Below are positions 12,761 to 13,638 of a stretch of 13,638 nt of DNA, one piece after another (the stretch's first letter is position 1; every line of letters starts with the position of its first letter). A model generated the notes under the pieces. The model was not told the DNA's origin. It saw only the letters and a list, made by a program, of their open reading frames with translations, and did no database searches. The position numbers were made by a program, and so were the translations under genes. This DNA is from Candidatus Gastranaerophilales bacterium (GTDB taxonomy: Bacteria; Cyanobacteriota; Vampirovibrionia; Gastranaerophilales; Gastranaerophilaceae): assembly GCA_910587245.1 (NCBI GenBank), contig CAJULX010000039.1, forward strand, positions 1 to 13,638, written 5' to 3'.

Positions 12761-13638
12761 TTAATTCATATCAACGGGTTCTAATCTTGGAAGAACGGGC
12801 GGAGCAACGCTTGTTCCCGTATTTCCTCCGTTTTGCTGAGGTGCTGAACCTGTTTGTTGATTATTGTCTGCCGAATTTCCTTTTAATGATTTCGGAGATG
12901 TTACGTTTGCAATTTCAAAATCAAATATTTTTTGATTATCATTTACCGCAAGTTCCATATCATCAAGAGGACCGGTTACTACTTGAAGTCTGTTCAGTTT
13001 AATGCTGGATTGAGGCGAAATAACCTTCAAGCTCTTATAATAACCGTAGATATCGTTGATTGTGGTTGAGATGCCTTCAACGGCAACTTTTTCACCATCT
13101 TTGTTGTAATAATAAGTAAGCCATACGTTGCCCGGAATATCCGAAGCTAGAGAATCATAGAAGCTTATGGCTTTTTTATTATCATTCATTATTTTGCTTA
13201 CAATAGAATTTATATCGACAACACCGCCCTGACTTTGAAGCGAGCTGATGTCCTGTTCGGCTTTTGAAATAGCATTTTTGGTTTTTTGCAATTCGGCTTC
13301 TTTAACCGAATATAAGAAATATAAAAGTCCGTAAATTAATGCTCCGATAAGGAATATAATTATTGCAAGAGTAACGGATAAGCCTCTGATAAAATCAGGT
13401 GTTACAAGAATTTCCTTATCAAGGAACGTAAATGTTGCATATAGTGTCTGCTGGTTTGCGGCACCTTTTCCGAAGATATTCAACACAAGGAAATCTGACA
13501 TCTGGCTGTTTGCGGCACCCAGAGCGGATAATGTGATTGAAGATGCTTCTTTGCTTGTAATTTCAGGAGCAACATCTACAAACGGTCTTTTTGCATATTT
13601 GTTACAATCAATAGTTTCAATTTGTTCATCAAAGATAA
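12761..13638 (-). CDS. pilN: PilN-like protein, probably fused to a PilM-like domain; 5' part outside window
   Basis: Partial gene. PilN spans the inner membrane and, with PilO, links cytoplasmic PilM to the periplasmic pilus machinery. Counted from an internal ATG at 13501, there is one membrane helix at about 42-66, a coiled coil (about 67-95), a periplasmic PilN/GspL-like alpha/beta domain (to about 185) and a Gln/Asn/Pro-rich tail. That ATG has no Shine-Dalgarno, and the frame stays open upstream for 45 codons to the window edge. The upstream part encodes RPFVDVAPEI and SALGAA, resembling the end of PilM. I therefore extend the gene to the edge as a PilM-PilN fusion, the layout of GspL of type II secretion. 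If the fusion is wrong, PilN would be 246 aa starting at 13501. Confidence 0.78.
   Translation of the reverse strand, partial: IFDEQIETIDCNKYAKRPFVDVAPEITSKEASSITLSALGAANSQMSDFLVLNIFGKGAANQQTLYATFTFLDKEILVTPDFIRGLSVTLAIIIFLIGALIYGLLYFLYSVKEAELQKTKNAISKAEQDISSLQSQGGVVDINSIVSKIMNDNKKAISFYDSLASDIPGNVWLTYYYNKDGEKVAVEGISTTINDIYGYYKSLKVISPQSSIKLNRLQVVTGPLDDMELAVNDNQKIFDFEIANVTSPKSLKGNSADNNQQTGSAPQQNGGNTGTSVAPPVLPRLEPVDMN

Overview
This is a chromosomal window of low-GC, Gram-negative-type bacterial DNA. It carries an LPS-type heptosyltransferase, paired PilN/PilO-like inner-membrane proteins, TonB C-terminal domains and signal-peptide proteins together with MurT, a cell-wall enzyme best known from Gram-positives. 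That combination, the A/T-rich codon use and the compact layout fit a gut-type Melainabacteria/Vampirovibrionia (Gastranaerophilales-like) genome. This is an inference from gene content; no rRNA or marker gene is present to prove it.

Layout, left to right. (1) 53-1471 (+): murT, the Mur-ligase half of the lipid II glutamate amidase, ending tail to tail with an unknown membrane-anchored protein (1468-2106, -). (2) 2289-2549 (-): a small unknown protein with its own terminator. It is divergent from 2798-4205 (+), an unknown 104-aa protein followed by a family 9 heptosyltransferase; the space between holds promoters, a nested inverted repeat and a possible leader ORF. (3) 4265-6677 (+): a GAF-GGDEF-HD protein of c-di-GMP signalling and a zinc-ribbon membrane protein, closed by a bidirectional terminator. 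(4) 6720-9204 (-): a zinc-dependent medium-chain dehydrogenase, thioredoxin reductase, and a secreted protein that overlaps the trxB start. (5) 9315-10499 (+): a secreted protein with two TonB C-terminal-like domains, tail to tail with an XRE-family regulator (10496-10717, -). The regulator is divergent from a 69-aa unknown protein (10791-11000, +) across a short region with repeated operator-like sites. (6) 11043-11927 (-): a radical SAM protein with a cysteine-rich C-terminal domain. (7) 12117-13638 (-): PilO-like and PilN-like proteins. The PilN-like reading frame stays open to the window edge and looks fused to the end of a PilM-like domain.

The genes do not form one dedicated system. Most are envelope, signalling or redox housekeeping genes in operons of one to three. 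The two c-di-GMP/pilus-linked items (GGDEF-HD protein, PilN/PilO) could act in the same surface-attachment biology, but they are not adjacent. No tRNA, rRNA, CRISPR array, insertion sequence or prophage was seen. No stretch longer than 300 bases lacks a gene; the longest gap (2550-2797) is described below.

The points most worth a second look are the probable PilM-PilN fusion, the HD-GYP domain that has lost its signature histidine, several genes that look leaderless, and the XRE regulator/69-aa pair with direct-repeat operators.
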